Source of the DNA: Hydractinia symbiolongicarpus
Taxonomy: Eukaryota; Cnidaria; Hydrozoa; Anthoathecata; Hydractiniidae
Reading direction: 5' to 3'
NCBI RefSeq assembly: GCF_029227915.1
Contig: NC_079877.1
Coordinates: 27,059,851 to 27,119,850 of the forward strand
Length of the DNA: 60,000 nt
Shown here: piece after piece, positions 22,537-33,057 of the stretch
How positions within the stretch are numbered: the stretch's first letter is position 1
Layout: each line of letters starts with the position of its first letter
Position numbers and translations under genes: made by a program
Notes under the pieces: model-generated
Seen by the model: only the letters and a program-made list of their open reading frames with translations
Database searches by the model: none
Told to the model about the DNA's origin: nothing

Positions 22537-23175
22537 CAAGGTGTAATCCGAGCATTGAAGGCATATTACCGGTCAAATCTTGTGAAACGTCAAATAAAGT
22601 TCATTGACGGCGGTAAAGAGGTCCCTAAAATTAACATTCTTGAAGGGATGCAAATCTTGGTCAAATCATGGGACGCTGTTTCAAAAGACACCGTTAAAAA
22701 CTGCTTTAAGAAGGCAGGCATCTCAAAAGAAGCACAGAACACGAGTCTCAATGATGCTGATGACCCATTTAAATCTCTTTCTGACAGCATAAGCGAGTTG
22801 AAAAAAAGAGAAGTTGACGGCGACATCTTTAACGCAGATGATTTTGTGGATATTGATTTTGAGGTATGCACGAGTAAATCAATTGAATTGACTGATGAGG
22901 AAATCGTGGAAATCGTACTTAATGAGGACAAAGATCAAAACGCGCCGAATCTCGAAGATGACGATGATGATGAAATTGAGGCACATGACATCCCCCCGAA
23001 GAAGCCAAAGCAGTCAGAGTTGGAAGAGGCCATAGAATTGTTGGAAAGATGGTCTTTGTTTGACGAGAATGGTCTTGAAATCAGAAAGCAGTTAAACATG
23101 ATAACACGTACATGTCAAAAACACTACATCGATAGTAAAAAACAATGTAGCATTAAAGATTTTTTTAAAAGTTGA
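22537..23175 (+). pseudogene. Tigger/pogo transposase, C-terminal third
   Basis: Opens with QGVIRALKAYYRSNLVKRQI, the block just after the second catalytic Asp region of Tigger (CENP-B/DDE) transposases. It continues through PKINILEGMQILVKSWDAVS and VKNCFKKAGIS to a long acidic tail and a normal-looking stop. The 5' two thirds, including the DNA-binding domains and DDE Asp residues, are absent. Upstream lies only a short imperfect tandem repeat that may derive from the QGVIR codons. The element's right terminal inverted repeat is at 23375-23451. A 5'-deleted DNA transposon. Confidence 0.85.
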
Positions 23176-23374
23176 ACTCCTTGTATTTACTAGATACACT
23201 TTCTTTATAACTTTCATATTTTAAAACCTGTTAACAATTTGTTCAAATTTATTCTTTCTTCAAAAAGTAAAAATTCTTTGTGTTTACACGCTCAACTGAA
23301 CCACAATGCCTCAATTACTTAAGAAAAGTCCATCCCATTAAGGTTAAGTTGAAAATCTGGCGGGAAAACGAATT

Positions 23375-23451
23375 TTTCAGTTATTCGAACTCCGGTTATT
23401 CGAAGTAAATTCTTATCCCCCTTGAGGCTTCGCATAACCGGGAGTCTACTG
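23375..23451 (-). repeat. Tigger right terminal inverted repeat
   Basis: Ends ...CGCATAACCGGGAGTCTACTG followed by TA (23452-23453). The reverse complement CAGTAGACTCCCGGTTATGC is the standard start of Tigger-type ends. The TA fits the pogo/Tigger target duplication. The left terminal repeat is not convincingly found; TCAGTTATTCGAA at about 22238 may be a remnant. Confidence 0.75.
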
Positions 23452-23453
23452 TA

Positions 23454-23575
23454 GTTGTGTAGGTCACTTCTGGTTATAAAACGAAAAATATCGTTAAGAA
23501 AAATATTAAAAAATATCGGTAAGTAATAAGATTGATCCTTGCGGCACACCTGAAATAAATGGCTTGTTTAAGTTC
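23454..23575 (-). pseudogene. LINE reverse transcriptase scrap
   Basis: On the minus strand, GVPQGSIL (RT motif) is followed by FLNDIFRF and SDLHNY, ending where the Tigger terminal repeat begins. The rest of the RT is missing beyond the Tigger. The region directly upstream encodes the end of the endonuclease, so an internal deletion joins endonuclease to RT motif B. Confidence 0.75.
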
Positions 23576-24377
23576 TTTATTCATAAAAGGTGTTTTTGTC
23601 AAGTTGCCGTAATTTGAAGTAGGGTCATTTTTATTAAAATCAAAACGTGTATTTTTAACATCAGAAAGAAACTTTCTCTCATCAAACTTTCTGTAAATTC
23701 TATAAAAAATTTGTTTTGGTTTCAATCTTACCAGATGAGATCTTAGGAAAGTTGTAATCATCAGATGATGGTCACTGAGTCCAGTCTTAGTAACCATAGT
23801 GTTTTGAAAAGACCTTTGCTTATTTGTTAAAATAACATCAATTGATGTTCCTTGTTCACTTGCAAAACATGTTTTGTCTCTGACTAAGTTTTTTAGGTCA
23901 AAAGTATCGCAAAGAGAAGTTATGTAATGATAATTTATTATTTCATTTTTATTATGAGTATCAATGTTTATGTCCCCCATCACAATGATGTTGTGATCAC
24001 AAAATGAGAGTGTTTTGTTTAGAATTTTCTCCAAATCTTCAAAAAAACTTGAATATTAGAATGACAGTGACAATAGTCCATTTTTCGTTTTTGATTTTGA
24101 GCTCAGAAAATATAATTTCATTACTTGTAAGGTTAGCTATGTTTATTTGTTTACAAACCACTCCCTTTTTTACATACTCCATTAGCCCACCCCCATTTTT
24201 ATCCCGATCTTTTCTAGATCTTAATTCATAATCATCAATAATATATTGACTATTTGGAAAAGTACTATCTAATTTTGTTTCAGATAATACAAAATAATCT
24301 GGAGCAAATTTCACAAAGATTTCCCTTAAGTCAATTATTTTTTTCCTTAAAGTATTTATGTTCAAATATCCTATCAA
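23576..24377 (-). pseudogene. CR1/L2-type LINE ORF2 endonuclease
   Basis: Apurinic-type endonuclease (EEP fold) that nicks target DNA for target-primed reverse transcription. Blocks in order on minus: IGYLNINTLRKKI and LSETKLDSTFP (24377-24039), GGGLMEYVKKG, then, after a frame break near 24037, VMGDINIDTHN, GTSIDVILTN and LSDHHLMI. The catalytic Glu (SETK), Asp/Asn (GDINID) and final Asp-His (SDHH) are all recognisable. A KTPFMNKELKQAI segment ends the domain, as in CR1/L2 and related non-LTR elements. Not functional: frameshift and internal deletion. Confidence 0.85.
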
Positions 24378-24652
24378 TAGATTGAAAGGATTTTTGATTC
24401 TAATATCACAGACATTTTTCAGAGAATTTTGTAAATTATATGTAGAATCATGTGATTGGTCAGTCTCAAATTGATCAGTTAAGTCCTCATTGCATTCAGA
24501 AGAAGTAACCCCATCTGGATGTGTTACACCCTGGGAGCAGGATGCCGTAAGTTCAGTGCTTATCTTATCAGAAATCAGTATACATTCGTTTCTATAAAAT
24601 CCAGACCTAAAAATTATTTATATAAAATAAGAAATTATTAGCTAACAAAACT

Positions 24653-25110
24653 TTACCACTTTCTATTAGATATAAAAATATAGCCATATTTCGTTGTCTC
24701 GTTCTCAAGTATATGATTTAACGATTTGATAAACTCAAAATCAATACGAGTACAGAAAACAACACTTGAAATAATAACTTTTTCGACGCCATGACTGATG
24801 TACACGCGTGATAGTTTGATTATTTTTTCTGCAAATTCATTCACCGACGATTTATTTCTGTTTATATCCAGCAAGTCGTTTATTCCCACATGGACAACTA
24901 CTATTTCTGGATTTTCATCTACTAAGGTTGGTAGAGAGTAATGACCCATATTCTTAATATTTGAACCAGGAAAAACTTTAAATCTTGCATCACCATTTCT
25001 CAAATGATTATTGAACTCTCGAGTATTTATGCCTTTTGCGATGCTATCAATGATGATTCTAATCTTCTTTTTATTTTTACGGGTTTCTTATAGATTTATT
25101 TGGTTGTGGT
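24653..25110 (-). pseudogene. LINE ORF1 SGNH (GDSL) esterase domain
   Basis: On minus: NHLRNGDARFKVFPGSNI, HYSLPTLVDENPEIVVVHVG and INDLLDINRNKSSVNEFAEK, then VEKVIISSVVFCTR. The GIND block and VVVHVG strand are hallmarks of the SGNH esterase found in ORF1 of CR1/L2-like LINEs. The nucleophile block, usually GDS, reads IDSIAKGI upstream of the first Met, so the Gly is substituted but the Ser remains. The domain ends at a stop at 24653. Confidence 0.8.
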
Positions 25111-25139
25111 GGTGCGTAACTTTGATTATTCGTAAGTGG

Positions 25140-25574
25140 TTACGCGTCATAGTGGTTACTGTTGTTTTGTTCGTTCTGAAGTGTACTAAACCGATTTGAA
25201 AGACTGAATCTATTATTATATCGTTTCTCTATTTTTCCCGGGGGACCTTTCTTTACATCGTTCCATTCATTGGTTTCAGATTTGTTTTTTATTTTTTCAT
25301 GATGATTTTTGTTTACGTCTTGTAACAAAACGTCCCTCAACAAACTTTGAGATTCTTTTCTCTCGTTTTTTAAAAAATCGTTTTCTTCCTTCAAGTGAAC
25401 AACCAAATCATTTACCATATTGCTTCTTAATTTACCGACTTCATACGAGACGTATTCTTTCAGGTCCGATACCGTTTTAACTATTTCTTTTAAAACTTCA
25501 AAGTTATTAAGCTGTTGTAGTTCCTGAGCGAAAAGATCTACCTTTTCATCTGCTTCTTGGATATCATCTTCCAC
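25140..25574 (-). pseudogene. LINE ORF1 coiled-coil N-terminus
   Basis: 144 residues, strongly charged. A long coiled coil (ELQQLNNFEVLKEIVKTVSD onward) is followed by a basic Asn/Ser-rich tail. It lies directly 5' of the esterase domain in the same orientation, consistent with ORF1 trimerisation and RNA binding. Further upstream on minus (to about 25800) there is an open stretch MDSIIVKSKEFSPEK, perhaps the true start, separated by a stop. Confidence 0.65.
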
Positions 25575-25800
25575 TTCTTCCCCATCACCACTCGTAAAAA
25601 TGTTTTTACTTATCCTATAGCTAGGTCATCCTCGTCTGTTTATGAGAAAAAGTTTATCAGTATCGCAAAGTCGTTGAACAGTATATTTTACCTTTTCTGG
25701 ACTGAATTCTTTCGACTTAACAATAATACTGTCCATATTTGCACGTTTCTTTCTTCCATGAATATTTTTAATAGATTGCAAAACGTTTTATTCTAACACT

Positions 25801-26833
25801 TTTATATCTTCGGCGTTATTCACTAAAATAACTTTAGCCGCCGTTATTCTTACCTCGGGAGATCCTCGCTTTGGAAAGATAAATAAATGTGCGTGCACAA
25901 GGTAAGAATATGCAGAATATTGAATGATTTTGACTGATTTTAATTTACAAATACTATCGATAAACAAATTTTACATACTTACATGAGTTTCTAATTTTTC
26001 ACAGTTAGAAATGGTTTGAGTATTGTTTTAGTGTTTTGAATAAAAAGTTTTAAAAAATAAAGAAAAAGCTGTATCTGAAGGTAAATAAGTATGTAATAAT
26101 ACATTACTTTTTACTATCAATAATTTTACATTTTTTAATTGGATTAATCCTATAATTACCCATTATTTTGGTTAAAACATTGAGAGGAATGACTTAATAT
26201 TTTTTTTTTCCGACAGTTTATTAATTTAAATTAAAAAAATCATCTAGTTGGCTGAAAATTGCCAAAGATCGTCAGATTAACTGTTGGCCATAAATACATA
26301 AACTCTACAATTAAAATTTTAAAACTTAGTTTCTGACTTTCTAACTTTCTTGATTTATTTGGTGTTGTATTTGCTGACGTCTGCTTTCAGTTGTTTTTGA
26401 AAATACGTTAATTTCGTTTGCGTGATATTTTTGGTGGATAAATGTTAAAGATGAGTGTCATTTGGCATATATAAAGCATAAATCGTAGCCTCGCGTAAAT
26501 GAAACCACATAGGAGATCAAATCGTACCCACTCTTAAATATGACAGTGCGTTTATTTTTATGCCAGTACAATTTTCGATACTTTGTAATCTACCCATTGT
26601 AACCTTTTATAATCTGTTGTGGTAAACCTGAGGTAAACAAAGGGAAGCAATTAATGACTTTTTCTTTGGACGAGTGTATTGAATCTGGAATTTGTTTGAG
26701 ACAGCTGGTTAAAAGTCGATACAGGTTCATCTGAACTTTGTACGGCCTTCACAAGAATGATTTGAACAATTTCATCCGGTAATTTATTCAATTTATTTAA
26801 ATCGATCTCAAGTGTTACCATCGTGATCAACGT
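25801..26833. other. Intergenic, no gene recognised
   Basis: Very AT-rich. I see no coding region or repeat here. Confidence 0.5.
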
Positions 26834-27919
26834 TTAAAGGCTTCTCATTAGGTGGTGGATTATCAGTTTCATCTTTATTTGTATCATGGTCAACGTTTGG
26901 CATATTCGCAGGCTTCTCGTCAGTCCAAACATCAGTTTTATTTGGATAACGTACAGGTATAATTTTAGTAGGCTAACATTATGTTTCTTCTCTAGTACAA
27001 CACCACGTTCGTTTCGCAATGTATAAAAACCTTTTTTGAAATGCTTTCTTTAAAATATTGTCCTGTCCACTTGTATTTCCACCTTTTCAGTCTATTCCCT
27101 TTTGATTTTTTTAACCAAACCTTGCCTTTGGCTTTAAGCGAAGACGGCAATGTGTGTCGACGATTATAATCTTTTCGCTGCTTTTCTTGTGCTTTGGTTA
27201 TGTTAATACTAGCTTCTTGGTGCGTCACTTCTTATAAGGATAGTGTCATGGAAAGAATCGCATTGCATGTTTTCGTGTTTAAAGGATTTTCCTTCTCATT
27301 AACACCATCAGCAGAATTTTAATTGTACTTAACATCAATAGAAAGGGTAGTTTTTCGATTGCACATAAAAAAAAAATGGTGAACACTTTGTTGAGGAATG
27401 TATACTCACTCGATAACGTAAGGTCAATCTGATTGCTTTGCATACAGCACTTTCACAAGAGAACCCTTTAGTATTCCGTTTTGATGTTGACAAAGACCAT
27501 TCTTGCGGAAGATAAGTAGAGGTCACACGTTGATGTACGCCAATCGTTTCATGGAGTTTTGTAATGATCTTGTTAACAAGGCCGTTATGTACCTCCGATA
27601 GAACAGGAACACTTTGCAATTCAGGGGAAATCAACGTTTTTACCATGTCTTTGGCACAATTCACATCACTTTAGAAATTCACTAATATCTTCAAGCATGT
27701 TGTGCCAAAGAAATCTTTCTGGACGTTTTTTGCAAGTAGTATCTCGTCCCGGGTGTGACATCTTTGCTTTAGCTTTACAGCTATCCCTTGTACCTTGGTT
27801 GATATCGCTGATAATCTGTTGTCTTTTATCTGCAGATTTGATGACAAGCCTGAAACCTTTATACATAGGCTCTCACCAATTATGTCAAAGTTTTCGCACG
27901 CCCTCCTTTTCTTTGTCAC
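26834..27919 (-). pseudogene. Gypsy-type integrase (Ty3/gypsy or Ginger), decayed
   Basis: On the minus strand from 27919: an H2C2-type block (SHPGRDTTCKK...FLWHNMLEDI), a catalytic-core region with LHETIGVHQRVTSTYLPQ and SIHSSTKCSPFF, and the C-terminal GPY-like module (RRHTLPSSLKAKGKVWLKKS, KWTGQYF). An acidic tail with two DEKP/NEKPLNVDHDG repeats ends near 26825. Several frameshifts are present. No reverse transcriptase, protease or LTR is found next to it, so a cut-and-paste Ginger element or a solo integrase relic is as likely as an LTR retrotransposon. Confidence 0.75.
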
Positions 27920-28172
27920 CTTAGAAAAAAAGTTAGGTTAGAAATATCAAATTTTTGCGAAACTTATAAACTAAGGCGTATGCGAGAAAAGGCGTCGTAT
28001 GATTCTTTTCTATTCCTATACAATCTATATAAAAATGCGCTTAGTGTGTTTGTCTGTGACAGGCAAGTGGATCTGTTCATTTTCCTTTGATATTGCCGAA
28101 AAAGTTATGTCTCAAATGTTAAATTTTCTGACGTAACGGCGCGACGTCAATAACACTACTTTAACGTCAATA

Positions 28173-28880
28173 TCTATATAATAATACGCCAGTTCCGTGT
28201 CTCTGTGACAGGCAAAGTGGATGTCTTCATTTTTCTTTGATGTTGCCGAAAAATGCATGTCTAATATGTTAAATTTTCTGACGTTACGACGCGACGAAAA
28301 TAACACTACTTTAACGTCAATATCCTATATTAAATTAATGAAGCCATTACAGTGCACCTAAAACTTTGAGGCCAAATAACTTGGAAACGAGGTGGTGACG
28401 TCAATGATTTTTCACCGCGTGGGTAACTAGGGACCAACTAGGACCAATTTGGGTAATTTTCCCAAACCTGGAGCCCCGAATCTGTTTCGGAATGGACGGG
28501 TTGATGACATCATCAAACAACCTTCAAACCCTAATATCTCTGCAACCGTTTGTCAAAAGTGCATGATCATATACATTTTCTTGATCAGCGTTTCAAGATC
28601 TATACGATGAAGGCAACAGGAGTGCAAATTTCTGAAAAAAAAATTGGGGGTCTAGACGAATTTTTTTAACCTTTATATCTCATTAATCATTTATCAAAAG
28701 CACGTGATTACATACATTTTCTTAATCAGCGCTTTAAACTCCGCACCATATAGAAGCAACGTAAAAACAAGGTTCTAATTTTTTTGCAGATGGGTTTCTG
28801 ACGTCATCAAAATTCATATGACGCTTATTTTTCAATTTTATCCTGCCTCAGTGGATTTTTCCACGGGCTTTATCGACTAG
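28173..28880 (+). mobile_element. Nested Helitron-like element, first of a dimer
   Basis: Starts TCTATATAATAATACGCCAG directly after an A at 28172 and ends CTAG at 28877-28880 after the stem GTGGATTTTTCCAC. 708 bp. Joined head-to-tail to the next copy. No open frame. Confidence 0.85.
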
Positions 28881-29464
28881 TCTATATAATAATACGCCAG
28901 TTCTGTCTGTCTGTGACTTTTGCAAAGTGGATTATATTCTTCACAATTTCCTTTAACAAATTCTATAAAATATCGCCTATAAAATTGTTCTGTAATTTAC
29001 CAAACTTCAACGTTAAAATAGTATTGACGTCAAAGGAAAGTTAATTAAGATTAGTGAAGCCATTACATTGCACTTTTAAATCTAAGGCTAAATAACTTGG
29101 AAACGGGTGGAAATAACTGACGTCATCTCCTGCGTGGTTGACTAGGGACTACCTGGGACCAATTTGGGTAAGTTGTCCAAACCTGGGTCACCAAATCCGT
29201 TTCGGAATGGACGGGTTAATGACGTCATAAAAAAACCTTTAAACCCTAATATCTCTGCATCCGTTTGTCACAGGTACACGATCCTATACATTTTCTTGAT
29301 CAGCGTTTCAAGATCTATACGATGAAGGCAACAGGTATACACATTTCTGAAAAAAAAAATTTGTGTTCTGACATGTCTCTGCTGACATCATCAAAATTTA
29401 AATGACGGTTGTTTTTCTCTGTTATCCTGCCTAAGTGGATTTTTCCACGGGCCTTTTCGACTAG
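28881..29464 (+). mobile_element. Nested Helitron-like element, second of a dimer
   Basis: Starts TCTATATAATAATACGCCAG at 28881 and ends CTAG at 29461-29464, followed by the T that continues the outer element. 584 bp, of the shorter 5' subtype seen at 1116-1669. Confidence 0.85.
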
Positions 29465-29989
29465 TCCTATATATTAAATTAATAAAGCCATTACAGTGCA
29501 CCTAAAACTTTGAGGCCAATTAACTTGGAAACGAAGTAGTGACCTTAATGATTTTTCACCGCGTGTGTAACTAGGGATCACCTGGCATCAATTTGGGTAA
29601 GTTTCCTGAACCTGGGTTCGTTTCGGAATGGACGGGTTGATGACGTCATTAAAAAACCTTTAAACCTTGATATCTCCGCAACCGTTTGTCAAAAGTACAT
29701 AATCCTATGCATTTTCTTCATCAGCGTTTCAAGATATATACGATGAAGGCAACAGGTATAAACATTTATAAAAAAAATTTTTCGGTCTGAATGGGGCCTT
29801 TGCTGACGTCAGCAAAATTTTTAAACCCTTCCTTATATCTCATTAACCGCTCATATCAAAAGCACTACAATCTCTACACAATAGATGCAACGTGAAAACA
29901 AAATTCTAAATTTTTAATGGATAGGTTGCTGACGTCTTTAGAATTTTTATATTGCCTCAGTGGATTTTTCCACGGGCCTTATCGGCTAG

Positions 29990-30638
29990 TTTTAATGAAT
30001 AAATAAGTAAATATTAGTTGACTAGGACTTTGTCCGAATTTGTTTAATTCGATTTCCATATGATGCACCATCTCCCTCAACACAAATGAACGACATGTGT
30101 TTCGAATAAAACAATCCGCAATGATAATCGAATGTTTCGAGTTTGATTTGCACTGCAATGACATCATTAAGGAGTTTTTATCCAGTCTATAATTTTTCAG
30201 GACCGAGTCCTTGTTAACTAAATAGTGGAGTCACTAGAGAAGTCACAATTTTCTAGTTCATTGTGACTCTGAGTTATTTTTCTCTGGTTTATAATGACTG
30301 GGAGTCGCTATTTTCAGGTAGACAATATAATTTGCTACATCGGGGGTTGTGTAATCAACAAAGCAACTAGCTATAATCGCACGCGAATAATCATTGTAAT
30401 AACAATGTACCAGTACAAGTAAATTTCATTACTTCATGCTTCAGGCAACAAAGGATGGGCAAGATAGCGATGCTGGAAAAATGTGTGTTCATATGTGAAA
30501 TTTTCTATGGGCGAACTGCTACAATTAAAAATACAATATTCATTCTTTTTAAATTATTATCCATTTTAAGAGCCACATCATCTAGTATATTGAGTATTTG
30601 TGTTAACTACCATTTTTATTATTTTTAGATATCTCACC
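29990..30638 (+). other. Upstream region and 5' UTR splice site of the deaminase gene
   Basis: No coding region. TTTTTATTATTTTTAG ending at 30628 is a good 3' splice site, so the 11 bases before the ATG probably belong to a second exon. The first, non-coding exon and promoter were not located. Confidence 0.5.
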
Positions 30639-31703
30639 ATGGCGATTAGTTTTCCTATTTTTATTTTGTTACTTTGGCCATCTGTTAAAGCAACACCAGA
30701 ACGCAATCTTCAATCACTTTGCGATACATTTGCTGAACTTCAAAAAGAACACAGAGAGGCCGCAGGGGCGTCAACAGCAGAAGTTTCACAATTCGCCGTA
30801 GCGTATATATCCAACAGCGCTGGCGATGTAGATTTAAAGCCAGATCCAAAATCATTTGATACAGATAACATGGTAGACGGAGAAAATTATATTGCTGGTG
30901 TCATTGATCAAGGTGAGAGAATGGGAGCAGCAGCAAGTGGTGGGTCCATCGAACACACTGAATCTAAAATTCTTTCTGGTATGCTGACAAAAGCAAATGA
31001 TTTCACCAAAAAATACAAAACCATTCCAAACATATACTTTCTGACATTCAACTCTCCTTGCTGCACTAACGATGACACTACTGAACCGGAAATCTGTGGA
31101 CCACGGTCATGTGCGAATAAAATATACAATTTCATTAAAGATCATGGATCGAGTTTCGACAAAATGTATTTAGGTTGGAATCAGATTTACTCTGGAAGTT
31201 TTAAACCAATATCGCAATCGTTTTTTTATACGATGCATACTATATTGCAAGCAAACACAGATACCGAGAAAGTTATTTTGACGCTGAAACCTCAAGGCTA
31301 TGTGTCAACAACACGAGCTAAAAATAATTGGAAACAAGGAAGCGTTGTTGAGTGTTTAAAAAAAAAAGTTCAACATAATGTGTTCAAAGATGAGAGCCAG
31401 TTTGAAGAAAATGTGATCAAGATGGTCAATAAAATCATGTGGGACTGCGCTACAAGCACAAAAGGCGGGAAAGACGGCGAAGTCACTGATCCAAATTGTT
31501 GGGGAAGTAGCGGTTTATTGGAAAAATGTAGAAAAATGCGTGAGCAAGTTGTCGAATGCGTAAAAGCTCAGGATTTCAGAAGCAAAAAAATGGGTCCACC
31601 TCTATCACCGGTGGATAGCACAAGGGTTAGCAGTTCGGTTGTTGATCTTGAGGGGATGTACGATATCCCACACTCACAATATGAACAAAATAATTGTGAT
31701 TAA
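30639..31703 (+). CDS. Secreted AID/APOBEC-like cytidine deaminase (SNAD-type), candidate
   Basis: 354 residues in one coding exon. I chose the ATG in CACCATGG (30639) over the in-frame upstream ATG at 30600 because a 3' splice site (ending 30628) lies between them. Residues 1-18 (MAISFPIFILLLWPSVKA) form a signal peptide. The core fits the zinc-deaminase fold in order: HTE at 106-108 (zinc His and catalytic Glu), strand IYFLTF at 132-137, SPCC at 139-142 (PC zinc ligand), further Cys at 153 and 158 supplying the last ligand after an insert, helix CANKIYNFIKD, then MYLGWNQIY at 176-184, matching the strand that ends in a Leu/Ile-Tyr in AID/APOBEC proteins. The Cys-rich C-terminal third suits an extracellular protein. 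Family knowledge: metazoans have secreted AID/APOBEC-like deaminases. The assignment is from motif order, not a search; a bacterial-toxin-type deaminase is the main alternative. Confidence 0.65.
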   Translation: MAISFPIFILLLWPSVKATPERNLQSLCDTFAELQKEHREAAGASTAEVSQFAVAYISNSAGDVDLKPDPKSFDTDNMVDGENYIAGVIDQGERMGAAASGGSIEHTESKILSGMLTKANDFTKKYKTIPNIYFLTFNSPCCTNDDTTEPEICGPRSCANKIYNFIKDHGSSFDKMYLGWNQIYSGSFKPISQSFFYTMHTILQANTDTEKVILTLKPQGYVSTTRAKNNWKQGSVVECLKKKVQHNVFKDESQFEENVIKMVNKIMWDCATSTKGGKDGEVTDPNCWGSSGLLEKCRKMREQVVECVKAQDFRSKKMGPPLSPVDSTRVSSSVVDLEGMYDIPHSQYEQNNCD

Positions 31704-32106
31704 ACAAGGGAACACGAATACGACAAATGTTGTCAACCCTTTATGTGAAATTAGTGAATTAAAATGTCATTACAAAAATTTGATATTTATGATTTTAAAC
31801 TTTGCAAAAGACACTGGCTTAATTGTACTGTATTTATTTAAATGAACGCCCTTGCTCAATAGGGCACCTCATCTGAAAAGTAGCGTTTTCCCTTTTAATA
31901 GCAAAACGTTAATGAGACCTCCCTCGAATAAACGCCCCTTCTATTTACAAAAATGCGCTTATTTAATAAAATATGTTGAGTGTGGAGCTCCTGGGAATTA
32001 TTTAATCAAGCTGGAATCCTTTATAATTCGCAAAATGGTGCCCAATAGCGACACCCACGAAATGCAGTATATAAAGTTATCTCTGCGCAAAATGTTACCA
32101 CAGTAG
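31704..32106 (+). other. 3' flank of the deaminase gene, possible poly(A) signals
   Basis: AATAAA at 31927-31932 and 31965-31970 are possible polyadenylation signals for the upstream gene. The ORF-like stretches here overlap low-complexity GAATAAACGCCC-type sequence and are not supported as genes. Confidence 0.4.
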
Positions 32107-32157
32107 CAATATACATGAACTGCGAACCCGTGAATTTATCCACGGACCCCCAACTAG
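32107..32157 (+). mobile_element. Helitron-like 3' end
   Basis: Imperfect stem CCGTGAATTTATCCACGG at 32128-32145, then CTAG at 32154-32157. The next base starts another copy. The 5' extent of this element is not clear. Confidence 0.55.
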
Positions 32158-32738
32158 TCTATTATAATAATACGCCAGCTGTGTCCGCGTGTCTGTAAGA
32201 GGCAAAGTCGATTATAATTTCGACAATTTACCATCCAAGCGTCTATAAATCATCCCTAATGACTAAAAATGTAGTTTTTTGGTAACTTTGTTTTAAAAAA
32301 TGCATTCAATTCAAACAGGTATAGCGCTTGTGCCCTTCACTGCATTCGCGACATACCATATACCTGCATGTGAGATGACAGCGGCATGAGGGCTCCACCT
32401 GGCTGCGCGGCACGATTTACGTACACGTTTACCTGTACTGAGTGCTCAGCTCGGTGTTACGTTTAATTTTTAAACTTTTACAGGAACTTTTTCAGAAAAA
32501 TAAAGCAATGTCGCATAATAGCTTTTGCTATGGCGGGTAACAACAACAAGTAGTAAACAGGGTTTTTTTTTATTTCGGCTAAGTTGAAGAAATTTTTTGA
32601 AAAATACATTATACCCGAAACAAAATGTTGTGTGCGCTTCACTCGATTTACGGCATACTGCATACCTGTACTAAAGTGCTCCACCTGATTGCGTGACACA
32701 GTTTTACCCGGCGTCCTTATGCCAGATCCCCCGGCTAG
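32158..32738 (+). mobile_element. Helitron-like element, divergent family
   Basis: Starts TCTATTATAATAATACGCCA directly after CTAG and ends CTAG at 32735-32738, but without a convincing terminal hairpin. Most of its interior (32310-32705) is the dispersed repeat also found at 20905 and 40565. Confidence 0.4.
32310..32705 (+). repeat. Dispersed unclassified repeat, copy B
   Basis: Contains CATACTGCATACCTGTACTA and GTGCTCCACCTGATTGCGTG plus GTTTACCTGTACTGAGTGCT, shared with copies at 20905-21260 and 40565-41130. Confidence 0.6.
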
Positions 32739-32740
32739 TA

Positions 32741-33057
32741 TCTTTAATAATAGCCGTATTCCGTCGATGTGTTTGTGCGCGAGAAAAAAGTCGTGTTACA
32801 AAAACACGAAATGCGATAAATAAAGAACGAACGAAAAATTTATCCACCGGCTACCATAACAAACGCGATATACTTTTATAGGCTCTGTTGCAACGTGAGA
32901 ATCTCCGTGGATTTTTACCGTGCTAATGATTATCCTCATAATAACAGTCGTATATCGTTTGTCCAACATGGCTGCGCATAGCTTTATTACTGGTACACCG
33001 CAGAGTAAATAATTTGCTGATAGGGCACCAGTGGATATTCGCACGGATTAGCGACTA
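32741..33057 (+). mobile_element. Helitron-like element, 317 bp
   Basis: A|TCTTTAATAATAGCCG start at 32741 and CTAG end at 33054-33057, with only a weak stem (GTGGATATTCGCAC) before it. The start closely matches the mini-Helitron at 48275-48390, so the two share a 5' end. Confidence 0.5.

Larger units (their letters stand above)
28024..29989 (+). mobile_element. Outer Helitron-like element, split by nested copies
   Basis: 5' end A|TCTATATAAAAATGCGC at 28023/28024. The 3' end is stem GTGGATTTTTCCAC at 29960-29973 and CTAG at 29986-29989, followed by T. The element is interrupted after ...GTCAATA at 28172 and resumes at 29465 with TCCTATATATTAAATTAAT. The uninterrupted order GTCAATATCCTATATTA is seen in copies at about 531 and 28319. 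Without the insert the outer copy is about 674 bp. Confidence 0.85.

Noticed and set aside
30600-30638. Upstream in-frame ATG as the start of the deaminase
   Set aside because: A strong 3' splice site at 30628 lies between it and the CACCATGG start, and the signal peptide begins at the second ATG.
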